A stretch of DNA of 64,000 bases, taken from contig CAVZSC010000034.1 in the NCBI GenBank assembly GCA_963777755.1, forward strand, positions 558,001 to 622,000, written 5' to 3'. Positions 51,463 to 59,813 of this stretch are shown in pieces (position 1 is the first letter of the stretch; every line of letters starts with the position of its first letter). Both the position numbers and the translations under genes were made by a program. Under the pieces are notes generated by a model, which did no database searches, was not told where the DNA came from, and saw only the letters and a list, made by a program, of their open reading frames with translations. The stretch is from DATFWC01 sp963777755. Its GTDB lineage: Bacteria; Pseudomonadota; Alphaproteobacteria; Rhizobiales; Xanthobacteraceae.

Positions 51463-51738
51463 ATGCGCGCCCTGCTCCTCATCGCCGCCACCACAGCGGT
51501 CGTGCTCGGCGACGTCCGCGACGGCAATGCCTATTACGGGTACGGCCCGTGGTGCGCCGTGCAATCGATCGGACACGGCACGGTCACCGAGAATTGCAGC
51601 ATGCAGTCCTTCGAGCAGTGCCGCCTCGAAGTCATAGCCGGCAATCGCGGATTTTGTCAGCCAAACCCGCGCTGGGCCGGCCCTTATGGCGCCGTCGCCG
51701 TCAAGCGGGTCGAACGCAGGCGCCGGGCAGGTCATTGA
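51463..51738 (+). CDS. DUF3551 secreted protein
   Basis: 91 residues. Signal peptide LLLIAATTAVVLGDVRDGNA, then YYGYGPWCAVQSIG, TENCSMQSFEQCRLEVIAG and FCQPNPRW: the C ... N-C-S-M-x-S-F-E-Q-C ... C-x-x-N-P signature of DUF3551. The C-terminus is basic. It starts 25 bp after ackA and may be read through from that operon. A second DUF3551 gene lies at 28863. Confidence 0.85.
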   Translation: MRALLLIAATTAVVLGDVRDGNAYYGYGPWCAVQSIGHGTVTENCSMQSFEQCRLEVIAGNRGFCQPNPRWAGPYGAVAVKRVERRRRAGH

Positions 51739-51868
51739 GCCGTGTGCGAGCACTCGCCCAGCGGGCCAAGCGTGTGCACGCGGACCGATCGTAGCGCAAT
51801 GGAGAACTCTCTGTTGTCAAGGCAGATCAACTTGATGCCTGGGCAACTCTTCAAAGTGAGCTGGGCAA

Positions 51869-52651
51869 ATGTTGAAGGGTAAGGCTGCGATCGTAACAGG
51901 ATCGACGAGCGGCATCGGCCTCGGCATCGCACGAGCGCTCGCGGGCGCAGGTTGCGACGTGATGCTGAACGGCTTCGGCGAGGCGGCGGCCATCGAAACC
52001 GTGCGCGCGCAAATCGCCAAGGACTTCGGCGTGAGGGCAGGCTTCAATCCGGCCGACATGGCAAAGCCCGCAACGATCGAGCGGATGGTGGAGGCGGCGA
52101 CAGACGAGCTGGGCCGGGTCGATATTCTCGTCAACAACGCGGGGATCCAGCATACGGCGCCGGTGGAAAGCTTTCCGGTCGAGCGATGGGACGCGGTGAT
52201 CGCCATCAATCTGTCTTCGAATTTCCACGCGATCCGTGCTGCCCTTCCGCAAATGCGCAAACGCAATTGGGGCCGCATCATCAACATCGCCTCGACGCAC
52301 GGCCTGGTGGCATCGGTGGACAAGGCGGCCTACGTGGCGGCGAAGCATGGGGTGCTCGGCCTGACCAAGGTCGTCGCGCTCGAGACCGCCACGACCGGGA
52401 TCACCTGCAACGCCATTTGTCCGGGCTGGGTGCTGACGCCGCTGGTGGAAAAGCAGATCACGGAGCGGGCGTCGCGCGAGAAGATTTCCGTCGATCAGGC
52501 CAAAGCCGATCTGCTGGGGGAGAAGCAGCCTTCCCACGAATTCGCGACCCCCGAGCAGATCGGTGCTGTGGCCGTCTTCCTGTGCTCGGAAGCCGGCGCG
52601 CAAATCCGCGGCGCGGCATTGCCGGTCGACGGCGGCTGGACCGCGCAATAG
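51869..52651 (+). CDS. bdhA: 3-hydroxybutyrate dehydrogenase
   Basis: 260-residue short-chain dehydrogenase interconverting D-3-hydroxybutyrate and acetoacetate with NAD. VTGSTSGIGLGIARAL is the nucleotide site, NNAGIQHTAPVE and IASTHGLVASVDKAAYVAAKHG carry the catalytic Ser/Tyr/Lys. CPGWVLTPLVEKQI and the Q-x-H-A/T-P-V-E-x-F-P substrate region are typical of BdhA. It is the first of a run with both subunits of a 3-oxoacid CoA-transferase, forming the ketone-body or PHB degradation route to acetoacetyl-CoA. Confidence 0.93.
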   Translation: MLKGKAAIVTGSTSGIGLGIARALAGAGCDVMLNGFGEAAAIETVRAQIAKDFGVRAGFNPADMAKPATIERMVEAATDELGRVDILVNNAGIQHTAPVESFPVERWDAVIAINLSSNFHAIRAALPQMRKRNWGRIINIASTHGLVASVDKAAYVAAKHGVLGLTKVVALETATTGITCNAICPGWVLTPLVEKQITERASREKISVDQAKADLLGEKQPSHEFATPEQIGAVAVFLCSEAGAQIRGAALPVDGGWTAQ

Positions 52652-52679
52652 CCAGGGTGGGGAAAGGCAGGAACAACAC

Positions 52680-53327
52680 ATGAAGACGATCTCCCTCGAA
52701 CGGTCGGTCGCCCTGATACCGGATGGCGCCAGCCTGATGATCGGCGGCTTCATGGCGGTGGGAACCCCCGAGCGCGTGGTCGATGAGATCGTGCGGCAGA
52801 AGAAGCGCGACCTCACCGTGATCGCCAACGACACGGCGATGCCGGGCAAGGGAATCGGCAAGCTGGTGTCGGCCAGGCTTCTGCGCAAGGCCATCGTGAG
52901 CCACATCGGTCTCAACCCGGAAACGCAGAAGCAGATGATGGCGGGCGAGCTGGAGGTGGAGCTGGTCCCGCAAGGAACGCTCATCGAGCGCATCCGCGCC
53001 GGTGGTCATGGGCTCGGCGGCATCCTGACCCAGACCGGGATCGGGACTCCGGTCGAGAACGGCAAGCAAGTCATCAGCGTGGACGGCAAGAGCTACCTGC
53101 TCGAAGTCGCGCTGCGCGCCGACTACGCGTTGGTGCAGGCTTTTCTCGCCGACTACCTCGGCAATCTGTCCTATGCGCTGACGGCGCGAAACTTCAATCC
53201 GGTGATCGCGATGGCGGCCGACACCGTCATCGTCTGTGCCGACAACGTCGTCCCCGTCGGCTTGATCTCGCCCGATCATGTCGTCACTCCGGCCCCCTTG
53301 GTCGACTATCTCGTCGCAAACGGGTGA
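52680..53327 (+). CDS. 3-oxoacid CoA-transferase subunit A
   Basis: 215 residues. MIGGFMAVGTPERVVDEIV is the family-I CoA-transferase signature near the start, followed by GLNPETQKQMMAGELEVELVPQGTLIERIRAGGHGLGGILTQTG. It moves CoA from succinyl-CoA or acetyl-CoA to acetoacetate with subunit B. It sits 28 bp after bdhA and 7 bp before subunit B, clearly one operon. Whether it is ScoA- or AtoD-like cannot be fixed without comparison. Confidence 0.93.
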   Translation: MKTISLERSVALIPDGASLMIGGFMAVGTPERVVDEIVRQKKRDLTVIANDTAMPGKGIGKLVSARLLRKAIVSHIGLNPETQKQMMAGELEVELVPQGTLIERIRAGGHGLGGILTQTGIGTPVENGKQVISVDGKSYLLEVALRADYALVQAFLADYLGNLSYALTARNFNPVIAMAADTVIVCADNVVPVGLISPDHVVTPAPLVDYLVANG

Positions 53328-53334
53328 ACCACAA

Positions 53335-53985
53335 ATGGAACCGCAGGAAATCATCGCCCGTCGCATCGCGCGAGAGCTCAAGTCAGGCATGCTCGTCAAT
53401 CTCGGCATCGGCATTCCGACGCAGGTCGCAAACTATCTGCCGGAGGGACTGCACGTATTCTTCCAGTCCGAAAACGGATTAATCGGTACCGGCTCTCCTC
53501 CCGAAGAAGGCATGGCGCATCCCACCCTGACCGACGCGGGCGGCCGTCCCGTGACGGCGTTGCCCGGCGCCAGCACGTTCGACAGTGCGATGTCCTTCGG
53601 TCTCATCCGCGGCGGCCATCTCGATCTGACGGTCCTGGGGGGGCTGCAGGTCGATCAGGCCGGCCACCTCGCCAACTGGACGATCCCGAAGAAGATGGTG
53701 CCGGGGATGGGCGGAGCCATGGACCTGGTGTCCGGGGCCAAGCGGGTCATCGTGGCGATGCAGCACACCGCCAAAGGTAAACCGAAGATCATGAAGAAAT
53801 GCACGCTGCCGCTCACGTCGACGCGCCGGGTGGAGCTGGTGGTCACGGAGCTGGCGGTGATCGCGTTCCCCGACGGACGCGCGACGTTGCTCGAGACCGG
53901 CCCTGGAATCACGGTGGCCCAGGTCGTCGCCGCAACCGACGCCGAGCTCGTCGTGCCGAAAGACGTTCCCGAGATGTCCTTGTAG
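53335..53985 (+). CDS. 3-oxoacid CoA-transferase subunit B
   Basis: 216 residues. NLGIGIPTQVANYLPEGLHVFFQSENGLIG contains the catalytic Glu of S-E-N-G. It continues with HLDLTVLGGLQVDQAGHLANW and KKMVPGMGGAMDLVSGAKRVIV. It completes the CoA-transferase with subunit A. The next gene, fabI, starts 26 bp on. Confidence 0.94.
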   Translation: MEPQEIIARRIARELKSGMLVNLGIGIPTQVANYLPEGLHVFFQSENGLIGTGSPPEEGMAHPTLTDAGGRPVTALPGASTFDSAMSFGLIRGGHLDLTVLGGLQVDQAGHLANWTIPKKMVPGMGGAMDLVSGAKRVIVAMQHTAKGKPKIMKKCTLPLTSTRRVELVVTELAVIAFPDGRATLLETGPGITVAQVVAATDAELVVPKDVPEMSL

Positions 53986-54011
53986 GGGGGCGAGAACCAA
54001 AGGACGCCGCA

Positions 54012-54794
54012 ATGCTTCCCGTCGTGAAGGCGAAGCTGCTCGAGGGCAAGAGAGGTCTTGTCGTCGGCATCGCCAACGACCAGTCGATCGCCTGGGGCTG
54101 TGCCGCGGCGTTCCGCGCGTTGGGCGCGGAGCTCGCGGTCACCTATCTGAACGACAAGGCGAAGAAGTTCGTCGCGCCGCTGGCACGCGAGCTCGCGGCG
54201 CCGATCGTGATGCCGCTCGACGTGCAGATACCAGGGCAGATGGAGGCGGTGTTCGAGCGCATCAAAGAGGACTGGGGCCGGCTCGATTTTCTCGTCCATT
54301 CCATCGCCTTCTCGCCCAAGGACACGCTGCGCGGGCGCGTCGTCGACGTCCCGCAGGACGGATTCCGCACCACCATGGATGTGTCCTGCTGGTCGTTCAT
54401 CCGCATGGCGCACCTCGCCGAGCCGTTGATGAAGAAGGGCGGGACGCTGTTCACCATGAGCTACTACGGCAGCCAGATGGTGGTGAAGAACTACAACATC
54501 ATGGGGGTCGCCAAGGCCGCGCTGGAGTGCGCGGTGCGCTATATGGCGGCCGAGCTCGGGCCGAAAGGCATCCGGGTGCACGCCATCTCGCCCGGCCCGC
54601 TGGCGACGCGCGCCGCCTCCGGCATTCCCGAATTCGACGCCCTGCTCGACAAGGCCAAGGCCAAGGCGCCTGCCCGCAGCCTGGTGAGCATCGAGGACGT
54701 CGGTATGGCCACTGCCTTCCTTGCCCACGATGCGGCCCGCCTCATCACCGGCGAGACCCTCTATATCGATGGGGGGTATCACATCATCGATTAG
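54012..54794 (+). CDS. fabI: Enoyl-[acyl-carrier-protein] reductase (FabI)
   Basis: 260 residues. NADH-dependent last step of the fatty-acid elongation cycle. GLVVGIANDQSIAWGCAAAF is the FabI nucleotide motif (not the classical GxxxGxG). HSIAF, MSYYGSQMVVKNYNIMGVAKAALE (the Y-x6-K active site) and TRAASGI are all diagnostic. Position after the CoA-transferase genes in the same direction suggests shared transcription. Many Hyphomicrobiales have several fabI copies, so this one may serve the low-oxygen block. The 3' end was part of the segment duplicated at 34698. Confidence 0.93.
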   Translation: MLPVVKAKLLEGKRGLVVGIANDQSIAWGCAAAFRALGAELAVTYLNDKAKKFVAPLARELAAPIVMPLDVQIPGQMEAVFERIKEDWGRLDFLVHSIAFSPKDTLRGRVVDVPQDGFRTTMDVSCWSFIRMAHLAEPLMKKGGTLFTMSYYGSQMVVKNYNIMGVAKAALECAVRYMAAELGPKGIRVHAISPGPLATRAASGIPEFDALLDKAKAKAPARSLVSIEDVGMATAFLAHDAARLITGETLYIDGGYHIID

Positions 54795-54811
54795 CGACCC
54801 GGTGACTGCAG

Positions 54812-56134
54812 ATGCCCCGTTGGCTCATTCCCATGATCTACGTCACCGCAAGCGTCGCCGGCGGATTGACGCTGCCGCGCATCGAGCAGGCATATTTGTC
54901 GTCCCAAACGTTCGGTCTGTCGGTCGCCTCGGCTCAGGCGTACCTGTCGGCCGCCGCTTCGGGTACGATGGCCCTCACCGGCATCGTGTTCGCGATGGCG
55001 TTCGTCATGGTGCAGTTCAGCGCGATTGCCTATTCGCCGCGGCTGGTGATGTGGTTTGCACGCGATCCCATGCTGTTCCATTCGCTCGGGTCGTTCGCCG
55101 CCACGTTCCTCTATGCGCTCTTTACGCTGGCATGGATCGATCGCGAGGCATCCGGCAAGGTGCCGATGATTTCCAGCCTGCTGGTGGCGACCATGCTCAT
55201 CGTGGGCATGCTGCTGTTCTCGCGACTGATGCAGCGCCTGACCGACCTGCAGATCGGCAGCGTGCTTCGCCTGATCGGCGATCGCGGCCGCGCGGTGATC
55301 GGCGACATGTACCGTCGTTTCGACGGCAAGCCGGAGATCGAGCAAGCCTATGCGAACGGAGTTGCCGAACGGAACGCGCTCGGCCCGGTCACCCAGACGC
55401 TGATATATTCCGGCGGGCCGCGTACGATCGGCAGCCTGGATATCGGCGCGCTGGTCGAGCAGGCGCAACGTGCAAACTGCGTGATCGTGCTGTCGTGCGG
55501 CGTCGGCGACACCCTGGTCGAAGACACGCTTCTGCTGCAGATTCACGGCGCCCCGGAGTTGCTCTCGGAAAAAGAGCTGATGCGGGCAGTCCGCCTCGCG
55601 CGAGAGCGAAGTTTCGAGCAGGACCCCAAATACCCGATCCGTCTCCTGGTCGATGTCGCTATCAAGGCGCTGTCGCCGGCCATCAACGATCCGACGACGG
55701 CGGTGCAGACAATCGATCAGATCGAAGATCTGCTGCGTCGCCTGGGCAAGTGCGAATTGGATACGGGCTATGCAAGGGATGCGGAGGGGGCTCTCCGTCT
55801 CGTCTTTCCGATGCCGACCTGGGAGGACTACCTGGCGCTTGGATTCGATGAGATCCGCCAGTACGGCGCAACCTCGGTGCAGGTCACGCGGCGATTGCGC
55901 TCGGCGCTGGTCGGCCTGGTGGAATCAGTGCCAAGCGCCGAGCGCGCCGACGCGGTGGAGCGATATATCCGGCAACTCAATTCGGTGATCGAGCGTTCGG
56001 TGCCCGATGCTGAAGACCGGGCGCGGGCGCGTCAGGAGGATCGGCAAGGCCTCGGCCTGTCGCATCGACCCGCAGACACGATGAGCGCGTCGCGACCGAG
56101 CAAGAAGGCTCCTGCGGTTGCTCCGGCAAAATGA
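54812..56134 (+). CDS. DUF2254 membrane protein
   Basis: 440 residues. Four TM helices in the first 140 residues (LIPMIYVTASVAGGL; GTMALTGIVFAMAFVMVQF; LGSFAATFLYALFTLAWI; LLVATMLIVGMLLFS). Then a cytoplasmic domain contains RLIGDRGRAVIGDMY, VIVLSCGVGDTLVEDTLLL and a helical YPIRLLVDVAIKALSPAINDPTTAV motif. This is the DUF2254 pattern; the function is unknown. It starts 17 bp after fabI. A stop-containing copy of its 5' part lies at 34698-34955. Confidence 0.88.
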   Translation: MPRWLIPMIYVTASVAGGLTLPRIEQAYLSSQTFGLSVASAQAYLSAAASGTMALTGIVFAMAFVMVQFSAIAYSPRLVMWFARDPMLFHSLGSFAATFLYALFTLAWIDREASGKVPMISSLLVATMLIVGMLLFSRLMQRLTDLQIGSVLRLIGDRGRAVIGDMYRRFDGKPEIEQAYANGVAERNALGPVTQTLIYSGGPRTIGSLDIGALVEQAQRANCVIVLSCGVGDTLVEDTLLLQIHGAPELLSEKELMRAVRLARERSFEQDPKYPIRLLVDVAIKALSPAINDPTTAVQTIDQIEDLLRRLGKCELDTGYARDAEGALRLVFPMPTWEDYLALGFDEIRQYGATSVQVTRRLRSALVGLVESVPSAERADAVERYIRQLNSVIERSVPDAEDRARARQEDRQGLGLSHRPADTMSASRPSKKAPAVAPAK

Positions 56135-56156
56135 GCTGATGGTGCGACCTTAAATC

Positions 56157-56605
56157 CTTGCACGCCTGCGCAAGCAGGTGGGATTCTTGTCGCCTGGCGG
56201 CGATATCGAGCCGCCAAGAGCAACCCAGTGGCGGACCGTCGAGCTGCGTGAATGTCGGACGCTGTTGAAATCCTTCACGGTCGGCGATCTGGCGAGGCCG
56301 CTTTCTTGCGTCGACGAGAGCGAGCTCGCTGCCTTGGCGCACGAGCTCGGCTCTTCGGCCAGGAACCGACGGTGCTGATCGACTGGGGCTATGACAGCAA
56401 GCGAGCCGCCAAAGCCGCGTTGCAGGATCTTCAGTCGCTGAGAGACCATCTGGCGCATTCGCAAGCGATCGTCGATTATCATTGGCACCAGATCGCGGGG
56501 ATCTCGCGCCGCCTCGACGACTGGCTCATGGAGCATGCATCCGTATTGGACGACCAGGATGATCGGTCCACGCACGACGCACGGGATTTGGCGGGGAATC
56601 GCTAG
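56157..56605 (+). pseudogene. Unrecognised gene, frameshifted, downstream of DUF2254
   Basis: Two frames together look like one protein of about 150 residues. The first reads VGFLSPGGDIEPPRATQWRT ... LKSFTVGDLARPLSCVDESELAALA. Near 56345 it passes to the second, which reads FGQEPTVLIDWGYDSKRAAK, SLRDHLAHSQAIVDYHWHQI and SRRLDDWLMEHA. One base seems missing there (restoring CC in CTCGG). The start is unclear; a TTG at 56157 is possible. Sequence quality looks like a real conserved protein, but I cannot name the family. It ends inside the start of double-hairpin copy B. Confidence 0.45.
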
Positions 56606-56773
56606 TGCCGCCGAGTTGAAGTTCCTACCCCACTTGCCGCAATCTCATTTAGGAACTTCAACTCGTAAAGCGGCACTAGCTAAAATCATGGAGTTGCTAG
56701 TGCCCCTTTCGCTTCCGAAGCTCGTGCTGGGGGTGTTGCAAGGGGGGACGAGCTTCGGAAGCGGGGGCACTAG
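56602..56773. repeat. Tandem double-hairpin element, copy B
   Basis: Hairpin 1 has arms 56602-56627 and 56650-56679; hairpin 2 has arms 56697-56725 and 56748-56773; the spacer is 17 bp. All four outer ends are CTAG. The loop of hairpin 2 contains GGGGGTGTTGCAAGGGG, nearly the same as copy A at 42196. Stem bases differ from copy A at many places, for example GTGCCGC/GCGGCAC against GTGTGGC/GCCACAC, with pairing kept. It stands at the 5' end of the metallopeptidase gene. Confidence 0.85.
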
Positions 56774-57638
56774 TCCGCATTCCTCACGCGCTCGCACCGC
56801 GGCTGTCTGGGCGCTGCTTGTGACCGGCCTGCAGTTCATGAGCACGCCGGCTGCCGCACAGCCGCCCACAGGGCTCAGGTCGAATCGTGTCGTCGCCGCC
56901 TACGTGGCTCCCAAGAACCCGGCGCACAATCCGATCTACACCCGGCTCAAGGAGCGCCGCGTGCTGGAGCGGCTTGCGCTGTTTCTGAGCCCCTTGCGCC
57001 TGCCGTATCGGCTCACGCTCAAGGTTCAGGGCTGCGACGGGGAAAGCAATGCCTGGTACGAGGACGACACCATCACGGTTTGCTACGAGTACCTCGAATT
57101 CATCGGCGGCATGATACCGAAGGAACCGGTCGCCGGCGGGCTCAAGCCGGAGGACGCGATCATCGGGCCCACCGTTGCGGTGTTCCTGCACGAAACCGGC
57201 CACGCGGTGTTCGACATGCTGGAGATTCCCATCCTCGGGCGCGGAGAGGATGCCGCCGACCAGTTTGCCGCCTATCTGCAATTGCAGATCGACAAGACGG
57301 AGGCGCGCATCCTGATCCTCGGCAATGCCTTCTTCGGGCGGAGCGAGCTGCAGGAAGCCATGCAAAAGGCTCCCGAGCTCGGGGACTATGCCGACGAGCA
57401 TGGCCTGCCGGCGCAGCGCTATTTCAACGTGCTGTGCATGGCCTACGGCTCCGATCGTAAGCTGTTCGCCGACGCGGTGAGCCAGTGGCATCTGCCGGCC
57501 CAGCGCGCCGAGAGCTGCGAAGCCGAGTATCAACAATTCAAGCGCGCGTTCGACAAGCTGATCAGGCCGCATATCGATCGCAAGCAACTGGACAAGATCC
57601 GGAACAAGCGGTGGCTCGAAGTCGAGCCGCAGCGATGA
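56688..57638 (+). CDS. DUF4344-type putative metallopeptidase, exported
   Basis: 316 residues from ATG 56688, which lies between the two hairpins of repeat copy B. The first 30 residues are translated repeat. The natural signal peptide seems to be RARTAAVWALLVTGLQFMSTPAAAQ, but no ATG, GTG or TTG is seen just before it, so the native start may have been lost to the element; ATG 56838 would cut off the leader. Zn motif FLHETGHAVFDML, further NAWYEDDTITVCYEYLEFI and GRGEDAADQFAAYLQLQ (likely third ligand region). Periplasmic peptidase of unknown target. Confidence 0.75.
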   Translation: MELLVPLSLPKLVLGVLQGGTSFGSGGTSPHSSRARTAAVWALLVTGLQFMSTPAAAQPPTGLRSNRVVAAYVAPKNPAHNPIYTRLKERRVLERLALFLSPLRLPYRLTLKVQGCDGESNAWYEDDTITVCYEYLEFIGGMIPKEPVAGGLKPEDAIIGPTVAVFLHETGHAVFDMLEIPILGRGEDAADQFAAYLQLQIDKTEARILILGNAFFGRSELQEAMQKAPELGDYADEHGLPAQRYFNVLCMAYGSDRKLFADAVSQWHLPAQRAESCEAEYQQFKRAFDKLIRPHIDRKQLDKIRNKRWLEVEPQR

Positions 57639-57683
57639 ACCGGCTCCTGGCGGGTTGCTTCGGCACTGCGGCCGAGGTCAGCT

Positions 57684-58130
57684 TCAGCGAGCCATGCTGA
57701 TCTCGACCCCGCTGATGCTGACAGAAAGCTCGAGCCCGACCTTGCGGCCGCGCAGGTCGAGAATCACCCCCCTCGCGTTCTGCAGCCGAACGCTGGCAAC
57801 GCCACCGGCCACCGCGACCCCGCCGCCCAGGGCCGTGTAGGTCCCGACTATGTCGGTTGGCTGCCGCAGATTGGAGGCCGTGCCGACCAGCTGGGTTTTC
57901 GACGCGCCGATCGTGGCGCCGACACCGAGCCCGCCGACGCTCAGCGGATAGCGGCGGCCCTGATAGTTCAGGATGCCGCGACCGCCGCCAACGCCGATAA
58001 TGAACCCTGCCTTGGTGATTTCGAAAACGACCGAGCCGGTCTGCGCCTGGCTGGGCGTCGGCAGCCCTGCCAGGACCATCGCCAGCATGGCCGCCAGGCC
58101 AAATCGAACAGCACCGCGAAAACCGAGCAT
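57684..58130 (-). CDS. Exported hypothetical protein, Gly-rich beta fold (EipA/DUF1134-like)
   Basis: 148 residues from ATG 58130, with GAGGAAAAAA upstream. Signal peptide FGLAAMLAMVLAGLPTPSQA, then VVFEITKAGFIIGVGGGRGI, YQGRRYPLSVGGLGVGATIG, LRQPTDIVGTYTALGGGVAVAGG and GLELSVSISGVEI. The alternating Gly and beta pattern and the order of motifs resemble periplasmic EipA/DUF1134 proteins linked to envelope integrity; this likeness is tentative. A near-perfect FNR/FixK site lies about 90 bp upstream. Confidence 0.65.
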   Translation of the reverse strand: MLGFRGAVRFGLAAMLAMVLAGLPTPSQAQTGSVVFEITKAGFIIGVGGGRGILNYQGRRYPLSVGGLGVGATIGASKTQLVGTASNLRQPTDIVGTYTALGGGVAVAGGVASVRLQNARGVILDLRGRKVGLELSVSISGVEISMAR

Positions 58131-58218
58131 TTTTTTCCTCCAACTGTTGGTCACCTGGAAACGGAGTGACTGTACCCCAAAAAGGCAGGCATCACGAATC
58201 CGCAACGATCCCTCAGCA

Positions 58219-58232
58219 TTGATCAAGATCAC
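58219..58232 (-). promoter_or_regulatory. Near-perfect FNR/FixK box before the exported protein gene
   Basis: TTGATCAAGATCAC differs from TTGAT-N4-ATCAA in the last base. It lies about 90 bp upstream of ATG 58130 and overlaps the end of the COQ10-like gene by 4 bases. Confidence 0.4.
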
Positions 58233-58738
58233 TCTGTACCCGCATGAGAGGGAACCGAGTGTGAGCGGTCGACCTGCCTGCCGGCAACCGGTGAGAATTG
58301 CTGATCCGCCCGTCGTTCGAACGCATCGAGGATCCGGCGGAACATCGAATCGAAGAGACCGGAAGCCAAGGCACCCAGCACTGGATTGCCGAATTCATAG
58401 CGCACGGCGAAACCGACCACCGTCGACGCGTCGCCGTCGGGATCGAACGTCCACACGACATTGAGATAACGCAACGGGCCATCGACGGCATCCACCGTGA
58501 TCTGACGCTTGCCCAGATCGGCGACGGTGCGATTGACGTAGCCTACCCGCACGGCCGAAATTCCGACCGTCATGCGCGACACGATCACGGTTCGATCCAG
58601 GCCGTCGCTCGTGCGGGCGAACACCTTCGTGCCCTGGCAGTTGGGCACGAACTCCGGGTATCTCTCGAGCTCGGCGACCAGCCGGAACAGATCCTCCCAA
58701 TGATGGTGCAGGCGCCTGCGCATCTCGAGACCGGCCAT
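58229..58738 (-). CDS. COQ10/START-domain protein (RatA-like)
   Basis: 169 residues. DLFRLVAELERYPEFVPNCQGTKV is the typical start of COQ10-type polyketide-cyclase/START proteins. It is followed by VIVSRMTVGISAVRVGYVNRTVAD and a beta-rich core (LNVVWTFDPDGDASTVVGFAV) with the C-terminal helix GLFDSMFRRILDAFERRA. Such proteins bind ubiquinone or, in the RatA branch, have been linked to ribosome association. It is the last gene of the minus-strand block that begins with pflB. Confidence 0.85.
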   Translation of the reverse strand: MAGLEMRRRLHHHWEDLFRLVAELERYPEFVPNCQGTKVFARTSDGLDRTVIVSRMTVGISAVRVGYVNRTVADLGKRQITVDAVDGPLRYLNVVWTFDPDGDASTVVGFAVRYEFGNPVLGALASGLFDSMFRRILDAFERRADQQFSPVAGRQVDRSHSVPSHAGTE

Positions 58739-58829
58739 CAATGCATCTCTCCTCGGAGCGGTCTGTCTCTTGCGGCGTCCCGACAGCGGCCGAAACCGAT
58801 GGTGATTGCCACCGCGATTCTCCTGCCCG

Positions 58830-59813
58830 CTACGATAGCGGGCCTTCTTTCTTCCGCAGATACACGAACCAATAGACCGCGGCGACCATGATGGAGCCGC
58901 CGATGATGTTGCCGATGGTTACCGGCAGCAGGTTGCCGAGGAGGAAATTTCCCCAGGTGAGGGCCGGGAAGTCCGCCGGAGTCCGATGGATGGCGGCCCA
59001 GAACGAATCGGGCGCGCCGGCCTTGATGAACAACCCTAGCGGCATGTAATAGGCGTTGGCGATGCTGTGCTCGAAACCCGCCGCCACGAAGGCCGCAATG
59101 GGCGGAACGATCGTGACGACCCGGTCGACCGTCGTACGCGCGCCGTAGCACATCCACGACGACAGGCACACCAGCGCATTGCACATGATGCCGAGCGTCA
59201 GGGCGGGAACGAACGCCAGTGCGGTCTTGCTGTTGGCCGTGCTCAAGGCCACCAAGCCGATCGCTCCCTGGCCGAACGTATACTGCGTGGTCAAGAACAT
59301 CAGGACGGCGGTCATGACCGCGCCGATAACATTGCCGACGAAAACGATGGTCCAATTGAGCAGCAGGGCGCGGGTGGTGACCCTGCCACTCGCCCACGCC
59401 ATCACGATGAGGTTGTTGCCGGTGAACAGCTCTGCTCCCCCGACAACCACCAGGATCAATCCCAGCGAGAATACCAGGCCGCTCAGAAGTTTTACGATCC
59501 CGTACGGCAATCCGGCAGACGCCGCGGTGCCGTCGGCGGCTGTGATGGCGATGCTTCCGGCGCTCACCGTCGTGGCGAAGATCGCGCCGAACGAGATGAA
59601 GGCGCCGGCCAACACGCCCAGAGCCAGCAAGGTCAACGGGTCGATCGCGACGCGTTTGACGCCGCTTTCCTCGGCCCGCGCCGCCATGGTGGCCGGCAGG
59701 ATCGCGTCGAACGTGACGATCTGAGGCGAATTCGCTACCGGCACGCCAGTCGACGGCTCCTGCACGAGCGGGCCAGGCGTGCTCGACGGATCGGCCGACA
59801 TCGTCGCGATCAA
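58830..59813 (-). CDS. Formate/nitrite transporter family channel
   Basis: 327 residues with six TM helices. Family motifs: GAFISFGAIFATTV near the first helix, FSLGLILVVVGGAELFTGNNLI (FNT signature), NWTIVFVGNVIGAV, GIMCNALVCLSSWM and the C-terminal GFEHSIANAYYMPLG and LPVTIGNIIGGSI. A long N-terminal extension (about 50 residues) is unusual. The pflB-pflA neighbours point to formate export (FocA role) rather than nitrite uptake. It overlaps the upstream carrier gene by 4 bases. Confidence 0.92.
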   Translation of the reverse strand: MIATMSADPSSTPGPLVQEPSTGVPVANSPQIVTFDAILPATMAARAEESGVKRVAIDPLTLLALGVLAGAFISFGAIFATTVSAGSIAITAADGTAASAGLPYGIVKLLSGLVFSLGLILVVVGGAELFTGNNLIVMAWASGRVTTRALLLNWTIVFVGNVIGAVMTAVLMFLTTQYTFGQGAIGLVALSTANSKTALAFVPALTLGIMCNALVCLSSWMCYGARTTVDRVVTIVPPIAAFVAAGFEHSIANAYYMPLGLFIKAGAPDSFWAAIHRTPADFPALTWGNFLLGNLLPVTIGNIIGGSIMVAAVYWFVYLRKKEGPLS

